Shown here piece by piece: positions 1 to 6,639 of a stretch of DNA of 8,359 nt. The DNA comes from an uncultured Lachnospiraceae bacterium (lineage in GTDB: Bacteria > Bacillota_A > Clostridia > Lachnospirales > Lachnospiraceae): assembly GCA_902795715.1 (NCBI GenBank), contig CADBME010000298.1, positions 1 through 8,359 of the forward strand, written 5' to 3'. A program made the position numbers and the translations under genes. The notes beneath the pieces are model-generated. The model was not told the origin of the DNA. It did not search any database and was given only the letters and a program-made list of their open reading frames with translations. Position 1 is the stretch's first letter, and the number at the start of each line of letters is the position of its first letter.

Positions 1-3000
1 AAAGTCTACCAGGATCTTTCCACTAAAAAATGGGTTAAACTGACCTACCATGCCAATTATGGAGAAGACCAAACCCAGGAAGACAGCGAGACACCCTGTC
101 AGCCCGGCGTCGGCGTGTCGGTCAATGGCAATCCTTTCAAGCGGTCCGGCTATCGCTTTGCCGGCTGGAACAGCAAGGCGGACGGGACCGGGACGGACTA
201 TCTTCCCGATGGGACCTTTACCATGCCCCAGGAGGATGCCGACCTCTATGCTCGTTGGGTCAAAGAGGATAGTGATGGCAAGGAGCCGGCTTACCGGTTG
301 ATCTACCACTCCAACAATCCCCTTGATCAGACAGAAACCGATGAGGAGAGCCCGACCGGCCAGGGAGAGGGGATTGGTATTAATGAAAACCATTTTACCT
401 GGCCCGGTTATGAATTCGCCGGCTGGAATACAAAAGAAAGCGGAAAGGGAGACAGCCTGAAAACCGGTCAGGTCTACACCATGCCGGCCAGGGATGTACA
501 CCTCTATGCCCAGTGGAAGAAAATCCCCATCTATAGGCTGACCTACGATGCCAATCACGGCAGCGGGGAAGAAAGAAAGGACGGGGAGACACCGACATTT
601 TCAGGAAAAGAAGTGGTGATCGACGGTAATCCATTTACCTGGGAAGATGAGGATAAAGTCTATGAATTCACCGGCTGGAATACCAGACCCTCCGGAGAAG
701 GGGAGGACTACGCTCCCGGAGATAGCATGATCCTGTACGGCGACACCACCCTCTATGCTCAGTGGGAAATCAGCCAGGAAGACCCGGGCCACCGCTATAG
801 CCTGACCTACCATGCTAATAACGGGACCGACGCAAGCTCCATCGATCCGGACACACCGGCGCCCAAGGGAGAGGAAATCCATATCGATGAAAACCGCTTC
901 CTCTACGACGGTTATGAGTTTACCGGCTGGAACACCAAGGCGGACGGCAGCGGCAAGACCTGGCAGCCGGATGATGAATACTCCATGCCCGGGCATCATT
1001 CCCACCTTTACGCCCAGTGGAAGAAGAAAGACCAGGTCCTTCTGACTTATGACTCCAACACACCCGAACCGGAAACCATGACCGATGCCCAGACACCGGC
1101 CGACCCGGGGACAAAAATCAGTGTAGACGGCATAGGCTTTGCCAGAAAGGGCTATGGATTTACCGGCTGGAACACCAGGGCAGACGGCAGCGGCAAGGCC
1201 TGCAAGCCCGGTGAAGACATAAGCCTGGACAAGGACACGACCCTCTATGCCCAGTGGAACAAGGACCAGACTACCTACAATCTGATCTATGACTCCAACC
1301 TGACCGGAAAGAATCATAAGACAGAAAGCGATGGAGAGACTCCATGCATGAGCGGAATGACCATCAAAGTCAATCCAAACCGATTCAACATCCCAGGCAA
1401 AGTCTTCAAAGGCTGGAACACCAAAAAGGATGGCAGCGGCAAGGCTTATCAGGCCGAGGACCAGATCCGGATGGAAGATAAGGATATTACTCTCTATGCT
1501 CAGTGGGAAAATGTAGATGAGGATGATTCATCCGGAAGCGGGTCTCAGGGAGGGGACTCTCAAGGAGAGAACCCAGGCGGAGAGAATCCGGGCGGAGAAG
1601 GCAGCGGCCAGGAACCCTCCCAGGATCCCGGATCCACTTTGGAGACTCCCCTGCCCCAGGAATTGGAAGCCGCAGTGGAAGAAGCCTATGATGAGATCCG
1701 GCAACTGGATGACAAGCAAGCCATAGACTTTGGCAAAGACATGCCCTCCATCCCTGAGACCGAATATATGAAGGACAATGACCGGATCAATGTACCCGGT
1801 ATTCCCGGGGCGGTCGTAGCCAAGCTGGCCGACCGGACCACCGGTGTCGAGCTTCATGACGGAAGATATCAGGGAGAAAAAACAGCCGGAACCTACACCG
1901 GCGGTGAAAAAGTGGACTATACCATAACCGTAACCAATAGCGGAAGCTCCGACCTGTGGAATCTGTCTCTTCAGGATGTATTTTCAGAGGAACTGGCTCA
2001 GGTTCTGGATCCGGATACCGTCAAAGCGGACTCCCAGGTGACCACAGCCCTGGGCCAAAAAGTGGAAATCATCTGCAAGCCTGCAGAGTCAGGCAGTGGG
2101 TCAGGCAATGAGTCAGAAAGCCAGTCAGGCAGCCAAGCAGGTAATGAATCAGACAGCCAGTCGTTCGGGCAATCATCCGGGACCTGGAATCTGGCCTTCC
2201 CCTCCCTCAAAACCGGAGACAGCCTGCAGATTCATCTGACTGCCCAGCTTAAAAAGGGAGCCGGGACCGGCAAAGCTCTGGATAACCAGGTCAAGCTCTA
2301 CGCTTCCTATCAGGTATCCGGCCAGGAAGGTGGTATGGAGCCCCTTCCGGAAACAGAGAAGATGAAAGACCAGGATGCCATCGATGTGGGCATTCCCCGG
2401 CTTGCCATAGCCAAGAAGGCCGATAAGACCAGCGGAGTGACTTTGAAAGAAGGCCGTTATCAGGGGACCAGGCAAAAGGGTGCCTACAAGAGCGGCGATA
2501 TCATTTCCTATCAGCTGACCCTGACCAACAAGGGAAGCGCTGCGGCCACTGCAGTCCGGGTGGAGGAAAAGCCTTCGGATAATCTGCTCCGCTATGCAAA
2601 GATCAAGGGATTTACCGCCAAAAAGGATGAGACATTGTCAACCGGCCAGGGAAAGAAAGCCAAAGTCCAGGCCCTGACCAGGAACAGCCTGACCATAGAC
2701 CGTCTGGAGGCGGGTGATTCTGTCGTTCTGACTTATCAGCTGACAGTTCAAAATAATAAGACAGTCGTTTCCAACCTGGATAACCTGGCTTATGTCTACG
2801 GCAAAGATTCGGGAGGATCGGATATCCCTCAGACGGAAGAGATGAGGGACAGTGACCGGGTCAATCTTACCGGCCAGTTTAACTCCAAAAAGAAGGATGA
2901 TTCCGGCAAGAAAGGGAAGACGTCCAAAACCGGTAATAGCTCCAGGTCAGGCAGTACGGCAAAAACCGGAGATCCTTTACCGGTAACGGAATACCTGATG

Positions 3001-3081
3001 GCTGCCCTTATAGCCATGGTTGGCCTGATGGGGATTCTCTATTACAGAAGGAGGGAAAATAAGAAAGAAAAAGAGAATTAA
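1..3081 (+). CDS. Large wall-anchored surface protein with InlB-type repeats and DUF11-like modules (5' end missing)
   Basis: The reading frame is open from base 1, so the signal peptide and true N-terminus lie outside the window; 1026 residues are visible. In order: six Listeria-Bacteroides/InlB B-type repeats (residues about 14-502), each ending in LYAQW or LYARW and containing a GWNT/GWNS core; an acidic Gly/Ser/Glu linker (about 503-560); two DUF11-like beta modules (about 598-795 and 796-955) with matching openings (AKLADRTTGVEL and AKKADKTSGVTL, both leading to GRYQG) and connectors of the form PETExMKDxD; a Lys/Ser/Gly stalk; then TAKTGD, a hydrophobic segment and a basic tail. Known of these families: repeats of this kind form extended stalks in Gram-positive adhesins, and TGD-type tails are sortase substrates. 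Inferred role: covalently wall-linked adhesin or stalk protein with unknown ligand. A GTG at 115 is internal, not a start. No convincing terminator follows the stop. Confidence 0.9.
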   Translation, partial: KVYQDLSTKKWVKLTYHANYGEDQTQEDSETPCQPGVGVSVNGNPFKRSGYRFAGWNSKADGTGTDYLPDGTFTMPQEDADLYARWVKEDSDGKEPAYRLIYHSNNPLDQTETDEESPTGQGEGIGINENHFTWPGYEFAGWNTKESGKGDSLKTGQVYTMPARDVHLYAQWKKIPIYRLTYDANHGSGEERKDGETPTFSGKEVVIDGNPFTWEDEDKVYEFTGWNTRPSGEGEDYAPGDSMILYGDTTLYAQWEISQEDPGHRYSLTYHANNGTDASSIDPDTPAPKGEEIHIDENRFLYDGYEFTGWNTKADGSGKTWQPDDEYSMPGHHSHLYAQWKKKDQVLLTYDSNTPEPETMTDAQTPADPGTKISVDGIGFARKGYGFTGWNTRADGSGKACKPGEDISLDKDTTLYAQWNKDQTTYNLIYDSNLTGKNHKTESDGETPCMSGMTIKVNPNRFNIPGKVFKGWNTKKDGSGKAYQAEDQIRMEDKDITLYAQWENVDEDDSSGSGSQGGDSQGENPGGENPGGEGSGQEPSQDPGSTLETPLPQELEAAVEEAYDEIRQLDDKQAIDFGKDMPSIPETEYMKDNDRINVPGIPGAVVAKLADRTTGVELHDGRYQGEKTAGTYTGGEKVDYTITVTNSGSSDLWNLSLQDVFSEELAQVLDPDTVKADSQVTTALGQKVEIICKPAESGSGSGNESESQSGSQAGNESDSQSFGQSSGTWNLAFPSLKTGDSLQIHLTAQLKKGAGTGKALDNQVKLYASYQVSGQEGGMEPLPETEKMKDQDAIDVGIPRLAIAKKADKTSGVTLKEGRYQGTRQKGAYKSGDIISYQLTLTNKGSAAATAVRVEEKPSDNLLRYAKIKGFTAKKDETLSTGQGKKAKVQALTRNSLTIDRLEAGDSVVLTYQLTVQNNKTVVSNLDNLAYVYGKDSGGSDIPQTEEMRDSDRVNLTGQFNSKKKDDSGKKGKTSKTGNSSRSGSTAKTGDPLPVTEYLMAALIAMVGLMGILYYRRRENKKEKEN
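40..1506 (+). repeat. Six tandem InlB/Listeria-Bacteroides repeat units
   Basis: The units run approximately 40-258, 292-516, 532-765, 796-1020, 1036-1257 and 1276-1506, with starts 240 to 264 bases apart. Each has the plan: beta strand (LTYDAN or similar), a TP turn, a GxxFxxxGYxFxGWNT core, DGSGK or a variant, and LYAQW at the end. The similarity extends to DNA: 922-957 and 1162-1197 match at 34 of 36 bases and lie exactly 240 bases apart. More units may lie to the left. Confidence 0.88.
1564..1608 (+). repeat. 15-bp in-frame tandem repeat in linker (GENPG-type, three units)
   Basis: Three consecutive 15-base units encode GENPG, GENPG and GEGSG. They sit in the flexible linker between the InlB-type repeats and the DUF11-like part of the surface protein. 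The period is a multiple of three, so gain or loss of units would keep the frame. Confidence 0.7.
1747..2865 (+). repeat. Duplicated DUF11-like modules with three connector motifs
   Basis: A connector of the form (I/L)P(E/Q)TExM(K/R)DxDx(I/V) occurs at about 1750, 2344 and 2824. Between the connectors lie two homologous modules, about 1792-2385 and 2386-2865. Each starts with a GIP..(V/I)AK.AD strand, passes GRYQG, and continues with a beta strand ending in TNSG or TNKG, typical of DUF11-like repeat domains. The third connector is followed directly by the stalk, so the array ends there. Confidence 0.7.
2104..2175 (+). repeat. 36-bp in-frame tandem duplication inside first DUF11-like module
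   Basis: Two 36-base units (2104-2139 and 2140-2175) encode GNESESQSGSQA and GNESDSQSFGQS. They form most of a Ser/Gly/Gln/Glu-rich insertion of roughly 27 residues. The second DUF11-like module has only a short turn at the corresponding place. Confidence 0.7.
2956..3078 (+). other. C-terminal cell-wall sorting signal
   Basis: The last 41 residues have the three-part sortase plan: TAKTGD (K988-D991), a hydrophobic stretch beginning at YLMAALIAMVG, and the basic tail RRRENKKEKEN. The motif is not classic LPXTG; KTGD-type signals are common in Clostridia. A nearby LPVTE (residues 993-997) resembles LPXTG with the last residue changed. KTGD is preferred because it fits family usage. The sortase itself is not in the window. 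Confidence 0.75.
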
Positions 3082-3112
3082 ACAGAAGATTAACTATGGA
3101 AAAAATGCATTA

Positions 3113-3142
3113 CTATAGATAAACATAGATAACCATAGAAAG
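3113..3142 (+). repeat. 10-bp-phased direct repeats upstream of hydrolase gene
   Basis: Three consecutive decamers read CTATAGATAA, ACATAGATAA and CCATAGAAAG, so ATAGA recurs at exactly 10-base spacing (3115, 3125, 3135). A weaker relative, CTATGGAAAA, starts at 3094. The array lies just upstream of the predicted promoter, where an activator binding one face of the helix would sit. The regulator is unknown. Confidence 0.5.
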
Positions 3143-3150
3143 CATACTCC

Positions 3151-3182
3151 TTGTATACAAAGACTTTTCTTCATGTTACAAT
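3151..3182 (+). promoter_or_regulatory. Predicted promoter for the secreted hydrolase, with palindrome at -35
   Basis: A TACAAT -10 box at 3177-3182 is preceded by TG one base away (TGTTACAAT), an extended -10 element. TTGTAT at 3151-3156 could serve as a poor -35 but the spacer is 20 bases, longer than ideal. TTGTATACAA (3151-3160) is a perfect 10-bp palindrome and could instead be an operator. The predicted start of transcription is near 3189, about 54 bases before the ATG. Confidence 0.5.
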
Positions 3183-3230
3183 ATGGCAAAATAGAAAAGA
3201 AAGCCAAGAGATAGAAATGGAATGGATACG

Positions 3231-3237
3231 AAGGAGG
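3231..3237 (+). promoter_or_regulatory. Ribosome binding site deciding the hydrolase start
   Basis: AAGGAGG lies five bases before the ATG at 3243. The upstream in-frame ATG at 3222 has no comparable site and would put the Shine-Dalgarno sequence inside the gene. Starting at 3243 also places a proper signal peptide (MKRF followed by a hydrophobic core) at the very N-terminus. Confidence 0.85.
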
Positions 3238-3242
3238 ATGCC

Positions 3243-6200
3243 ATGAAAAGATTCGCAGCATGTTTACTTGCTCTTATCCTGGCGACAGGGTGGATGCCGG
3301 ACCTTGTTCCGGCTGGATCGGATGCCTTTGCCCTGATCGGGCCTGCTCATGTACAGGCAGCAGAGGTGGAAGACTACCAGTACAGTCTGATTACTCTGAA
3401 TTCCTCTTATGAGGGGGAAAAAAGATTAAATGACGTATGTTATTACACAGATGACTGGTTTTTCCGGTCGCCTTCCCTGCAAAATGATTCTCTGGCCCTC
3501 CTGTCCATGCAGGGTGTGTCAGCGACTGTGGATCATAGCAATGATGGAAGCGGGGTTTCTTTTTTCAAGAGCCTGGGCTTTGACCAGGTATCCTTTTACG
3601 GAGCCAACACTTCCGACCCATATGACTGTTCCTATACTTTGGCCAGGAAGACCATAAAAAAAGGAAGCCAGACGGCAAATCTGCTGGCAGTATTTATTGA
3701 AAGCTATGGGAAGGATTCGAGTGCGAGGGTCAGGGGTTGGAGACAGAACTTTACGCTTAATGATCCGGATAATAGGGCAGGCACCGATCTTATTGCGGAA
3801 CATTATTCCTATTCCCAGGTTGCCGACAAGGCTTATAATCGGCTGAAAAGTCTGGTCGAACCCGGGACCAGATTCTGGCTGGCCGGTCAGAGCCGGGGTG
3901 GTGCCATAGCAGGCATGATCGCTGCCAGACTGCCCCAGGATTCTACCTATGCCTACACTTTCGAAGCTCCGGCTGAGGTGGATTCTTCTTTCACGGGGAG
4001 TGCCGGAGGACTTTCTGCTCCTGGTTCTTACACCAATATTCACAATTATCAGTGCTCGGATGACCTGGTTATATGGCTTCCACCCTGGGCTATGACCCGA
4101 TATGGAGTGACCCATGCCATTGATCTTAAGGCAGATATCAGAGGAGAACTGCAAAAGCTTGGCAGCGACATGAGACCTCCGCTAAATGAAAGCCAGGAAA
4201 CAGAGGCCCTGATTCAAAAGATTCTGACGACTCTGCTGGGGCGGGTTCCCACCCGGCAGGAATACAGCAAAGAAGTGGAGATACCCAACGGGGAAAAATA
4301 CAGCTATCAGGCCATGATGGCCAGGTTGATGGGGATGGCTTTCGGAGAAGGACTTGGCGGAGTCAGTATCGGTGAACTGTTTGCGCAGATCGGCAGTCTG
4401 CGCAAACCGGCAGAGAGTCTGATCCAGGGAATCAATACGGATTCTCCCGAGTCCTACTGGGAAGCGGCAGAGGGAGTCCATGCTTTGCTGGAAAAGGTTA
4501 TCAAAGATAATCCCCTTGAAATAAAAGACGTCTATCTCTTACTGAGGATGGCCGGTCCTCTCCTTGTGGATACCAATGCAGAGATTCCGGAAGGTATGGA
4601 TGACGCCAGCGCAGCCATGCTCTATTTGTTTCCGACAATAACACTCGTTTCAGAAGCGGACTCCATGATTTACTCCCATCATTATGACAGCTTGATCGCC
4701 AGGCTGAAAATCATGGCGCCGGCACCGGCTTTGTCGGATATGAATCTGATTATTCCCGATCCGGCTGCCGGAGATGATGCCGGCAAGGCCGTGGAAGAAA
4801 TCCGCAAAGCAATTGATGCGGAGGCTTCCTCGATCTCCACCAATGTAGCCTGGGAAGGAGTATCCGCAAGACTGGAAGACAATAAAGTCATTTACATGCA
4901 GGTGGAAATGTCTGTACCGGGACGGCCCCTGGATGGATTTGAGATGACCATTAATGGCCAGAGTCCGGTCAGAGAGCCGGAGATTACCGGTAAGAATGGA
5001 ATCAGCACCTTTAGCGCCACATGGGCCTTCACCATCGGAAATCCGCAGCAGATAGAGATTTCCTTTGACAATGGCGGACATGGCAACAAGCCGGATACGG
5101 CCTTTGTTCCCATGGGCCTAAAACTGGCAGATATCCTGAAGCTGGAAGACCAGGCCGTCATCGAGGAAAACGGGAAGAAGTGGAAGTTACTGGGCTGGTA
5201 TGAAAAGGATACAGATCTTGCCTGGAACAAGCTGTCAGCTGACCATGATATGACCCTCAAAGCTTCCTGGGCGGAATACATCGATCAGGTCAATATTTCC
5301 TTTACCCTGCCAAAGGAAGGCGATATTCCCGACAGTCCTTCTGTGCCGGAAAACGCCCTTTATCAGATCCGTGATTATTCTATTTTGGACAGTAACTATA
5401 ACCAGGTGACCCAGGTAACAAGCGGCCAACATATACTCAAGGTGGAAGTCGATGCAAAGGAGGGCACCTTAGCGGTTAAGGACGACAACTACGGAAGTTA
5501 TGACTACTTGGGAACCGTATACATAAACGGTCAGGAAATCAATGAGTTCTCCTGCTCCATAGATGAAAAGGGAAATGTCTATCTGAATGTCTACTTGGAA
5601 TTCATTCCTGAAAAAGCAGAAGAATCCGGACAAGGACAGACTGAGGAGAAGAAGGATCAGAAAGGAGAAAACTATGGCCAGGCAGAGAAAGAGGCTGTCA
5701 ACCTGAAAAACAGCTTCTATCCTCTCCACCTGAAATCAGGCAAACAGGGGAAAAAGGCTATCAGACTGAACTGGAAAAAGGTTAAGTCTGCCACATCCTA
5801 TGAGCTATACGGAAGCAAGGCCGGAGGAAAGCTCAGGAAACTTGCCGTAACCGGAAAGAATAGCTACACCGTAAGTAAATTAAAGAAAAAATGCTACTAC
5901 ACCTTTGTGGTGGTAGCCCGGGATGCCTCCGGCAAAGCCCTGGCAAAATCCACCCAGATCTTCGCGGCGACCAGGGGGAGAGGCAACTATAAGTCCGTGA
6001 CCATCAAGGTCAAGGGAAAGAAAAAGAAAGCCGTCAAAATAAAAGCCGGCAGCAAGCTGGCCATCAAGGCCAAAGCCCGGAAAGCCGGGAAGACGAAAAA
6101 GTATGTGGGTATCCGTTATGAATCTTCCAATCCGGATATCGCCCAGGTTTCCCCAAGAGGGGTAATCAAGGCCAGGAAGAAGGGAAGATGCAAAATCTAT

Positions 6201-6251
6201 GCCTATACTCAGAATGGAGCATCCGCCGCGATCAAAGTAATCGTCAAATAG
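3243..6251 (+). CDS. Secreted lipase-like alpha/beta hydrolase with InlB-type, Fn3-like and Big_2 domains
   Basis: The product is 1002 residues. A signal peptide has a basic start and hydrophobic core (residues 4-18); possible cleavage sites follow AFA (residue 30) or VQA (residue 39). The catalytic domain resembles class 3 lipases. The nucleophile elbow is GQSRG with Ser217; the acid is probably Asp273 or Asp274 in DDLVIWLPP, and the histidine probably His479 or His480 in YSHHYDSL. About 200 residues, largely helix-like, separate acid and histidine and could form a lid. Then come an InlB-type repeat (about 604-676, ending ASW), a beta-rich region, a Lys/Glu/Gln linker (about 795-823), an Fn3-like domain (about 825-910) and a Lys-rich Big_2-like Ig domain (about 917-1002, with YESSNPDIAQV). 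No sortase or S-layer motif is visible; the basic C-terminus may bind the wall by charge. The substrate, ester or acyl, is not determinable. Confidence 0.85.
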   Translation: MKRFAACLLALILATGWMPDLVPAGSDAFALIGPAHVQAAEVEDYQYSLITLNSSYEGEKRLNDVCYYTDDWFFRSPSLQNDSLALLSMQGVSATVDHSNDGSGVSFFKSLGFDQVSFYGANTSDPYDCSYTLARKTIKKGSQTANLLAVFIESYGKDSSARVRGWRQNFTLNDPDNRAGTDLIAEHYSYSQVADKAYNRLKSLVEPGTRFWLAGQSRGGAIAGMIAARLPQDSTYAYTFEAPAEVDSSFTGSAGGLSAPGSYTNIHNYQCSDDLVIWLPPWAMTRYGVTHAIDLKADIRGELQKLGSDMRPPLNESQETEALIQKILTTLLGRVPTRQEYSKEVEIPNGEKYSYQAMMARLMGMAFGEGLGGVSIGELFAQIGSLRKPAESLIQGINTDSPESYWEAAEGVHALLEKVIKDNPLEIKDVYLLLRMAGPLLVDTNAEIPEGMDDASAAMLYLFPTITLVSEADSMIYSHHYDSLIARLKIMAPAPALSDMNLIIPDPAAGDDAGKAVEEIRKAIDAEASSISTNVAWEGVSARLEDNKVIYMQVEMSVPGRPLDGFEMTINGQSPVREPEITGKNGISTFSATWAFTIGNPQQIEISFDNGGHGNKPDTAFVPMGLKLADILKLEDQAVIEENGKKWKLLGWYEKDTDLAWNKLSADHDMTLKASWAEYIDQVNISFTLPKEGDIPDSPSVPENALYQIRDYSILDSNYNQVTQVTSGQHILKVEVDAKEGTLAVKDDNYGSYDYLGTVYINGQEINEFSCSIDEKGNVYLNVYLEFIPEKAEESGQGQTEEKKDQKGENYGQAEKEAVNLKNSFYPLHLKSGKQGKKAIRLNWKKVKSATSYELYGSKAGGKLRKLAVTGKNSYTVSKLKKKCYYTFVVVARDASGKALAKSTQIFAATRGRGNYKSVTIKVKGKKKKAVKIKAGSKLAIKAKARKAGKTKKYVGIRYESSNPDIAQVSPRGVIKARKKGRCKIYAYTQNGASAAIKVIVK

Positions 6252-6310
6252 ATATTTTAAGAAATTACAAATATATTAAGAAAATATTTTGCAAATCTTT
6301 CGAAAATCTG

Positions 6311-6338
6311 TAGACAAATATTGAAATCATGTTATAAT
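6311..6338 (+). promoter_or_regulatory. Strong predicted promoter in the 6252-6639 spacer
   Basis: TAGACA (6311-6316, one mismatch from TTGACA), a 16-base spacer and a perfect TATAAT (6333-6338) preceded by TG one base away make a near-consensus housekeeping promoter. The 59 bases upstream (6252-6310) are almost all A or T and could act as an UP element. Nothing protein-coding starts soon after it; the next thing downstream is the palindrome at 6340-6427. Transcription would be expected to begin near 6344-6347. Confidence 0.55.
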
Positions 6339-6339
6339 T

Positions 6340-6427
6340 GGGTAAAGACCGTATTGTGTCACATGGGGGAAGTCTATCCTTATCCCTGTGTAATCTGTGT
6401 GAAATACGGGCTTTACCCTATTTTTTG
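6340..6427 (+). terminator. Long imperfect palindrome plus T-run: terminator or short structured RNA
   Basis: GGGTAAAG (6340-6347) pairs with CTTTACCC (6411-6418). After one A/G mismatch, CCGTATT (6349-6355) pairs with AATACGG (6403-6409), and TCACA (6359-6363) can pair with TGTGA (6398-6402). The sequence then runs TATTTTTTG (6419-6427). The stem plus T-run fits intrinsic termination of the upstream hydrolase transcript or of an RNA started at the promoter just before it. The inside (6364-6397) can also form CACA/TGTG and GGG/CCC pairings, so alternative folds exist. It does not match any riboswitch or RNA family I recognise. A palindromic insertion (MITE-like) is possible, but no target duplication is evident. 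Confidence 0.55.
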
Positions 6428-6639
6428 TATTCCCTTTGACGGTTTCTTTGTTGGAAGAAGGGGTATGATAAGAGCAGACTGGTGAAGAATAAGCAAAAGC
6501 CCGGAATGCATAAAATGGCAATATTTAAGTCTTTGACCATATTGAAAAATTGCGAAAAATATGATAATTTGTATAGCGGATTATTCTCTTAATTAATCAT
6601 CATTAATCTATTTCAGTAAAGATAAAAAGGGGTCTTATT
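6428..6639. other. AT-rich spacer upstream of the coiled-coil gene
   Basis: No convincing gene is seen here. Possible -35-like elements occur at 6436 (TTGACG), 6533 (TTGACC) and 6542 (TTGAAA); a GATAAT at 6563 lies 15 bases after the last. TTGTATAG at 6569-6576 resembles a motif before the two neighbouring genes. ATTAATC occurs twice at about 6594 and 6602. A 28-codon frame, 6506-6592, lacks a good ribosome binding site. The promoter of the next gene must lie here or be read through from upstream. Confidence 0.45.
6625..6632 (+). promoter_or_regulatory. Ribosome binding site of the coiled-coil gene
   Basis: AAAAGGGG ends seven bases before the ATG at 6640. It is G-rich rather than the exact AGGAGG but well placed, and it supports this start. 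Confidence 0.65.

Noticed and set aside
115..117. GTG as the start of the surface protein
   Set aside because: The same frame is open to base 1 and already encodes the first InlB-type repeat before this codon.
601..1317. Long minus-strand open frame opposite the InlB-type repeats
   Set aside because: It mirrors the repeat periodicity and codon bias of the plus-strand gene; the plus frame has clear domain homology.
3222..3224. ATG 21 bases upstream as the hydrolase start
   Set aside because: No ribosome binding site; the strong AAGGAGG at 3231 serves the ATG at 3243, which begins a normal signal peptide.
6252..6290. ATATTTT/AAAATAT inverted repeat just after the hydrolase stop as a terminator
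   Set aside because: The arms are all A/T with a 22-base loop; too unstable. It is better read as an AT-rich promoter-upstream region.
6340..6427. 6S RNA or SRP RNA
   Set aside because: Too short for Firmicutes 6S RNA and lacks its large central bubble; the SRP GGAA-loop helix signature is absent.
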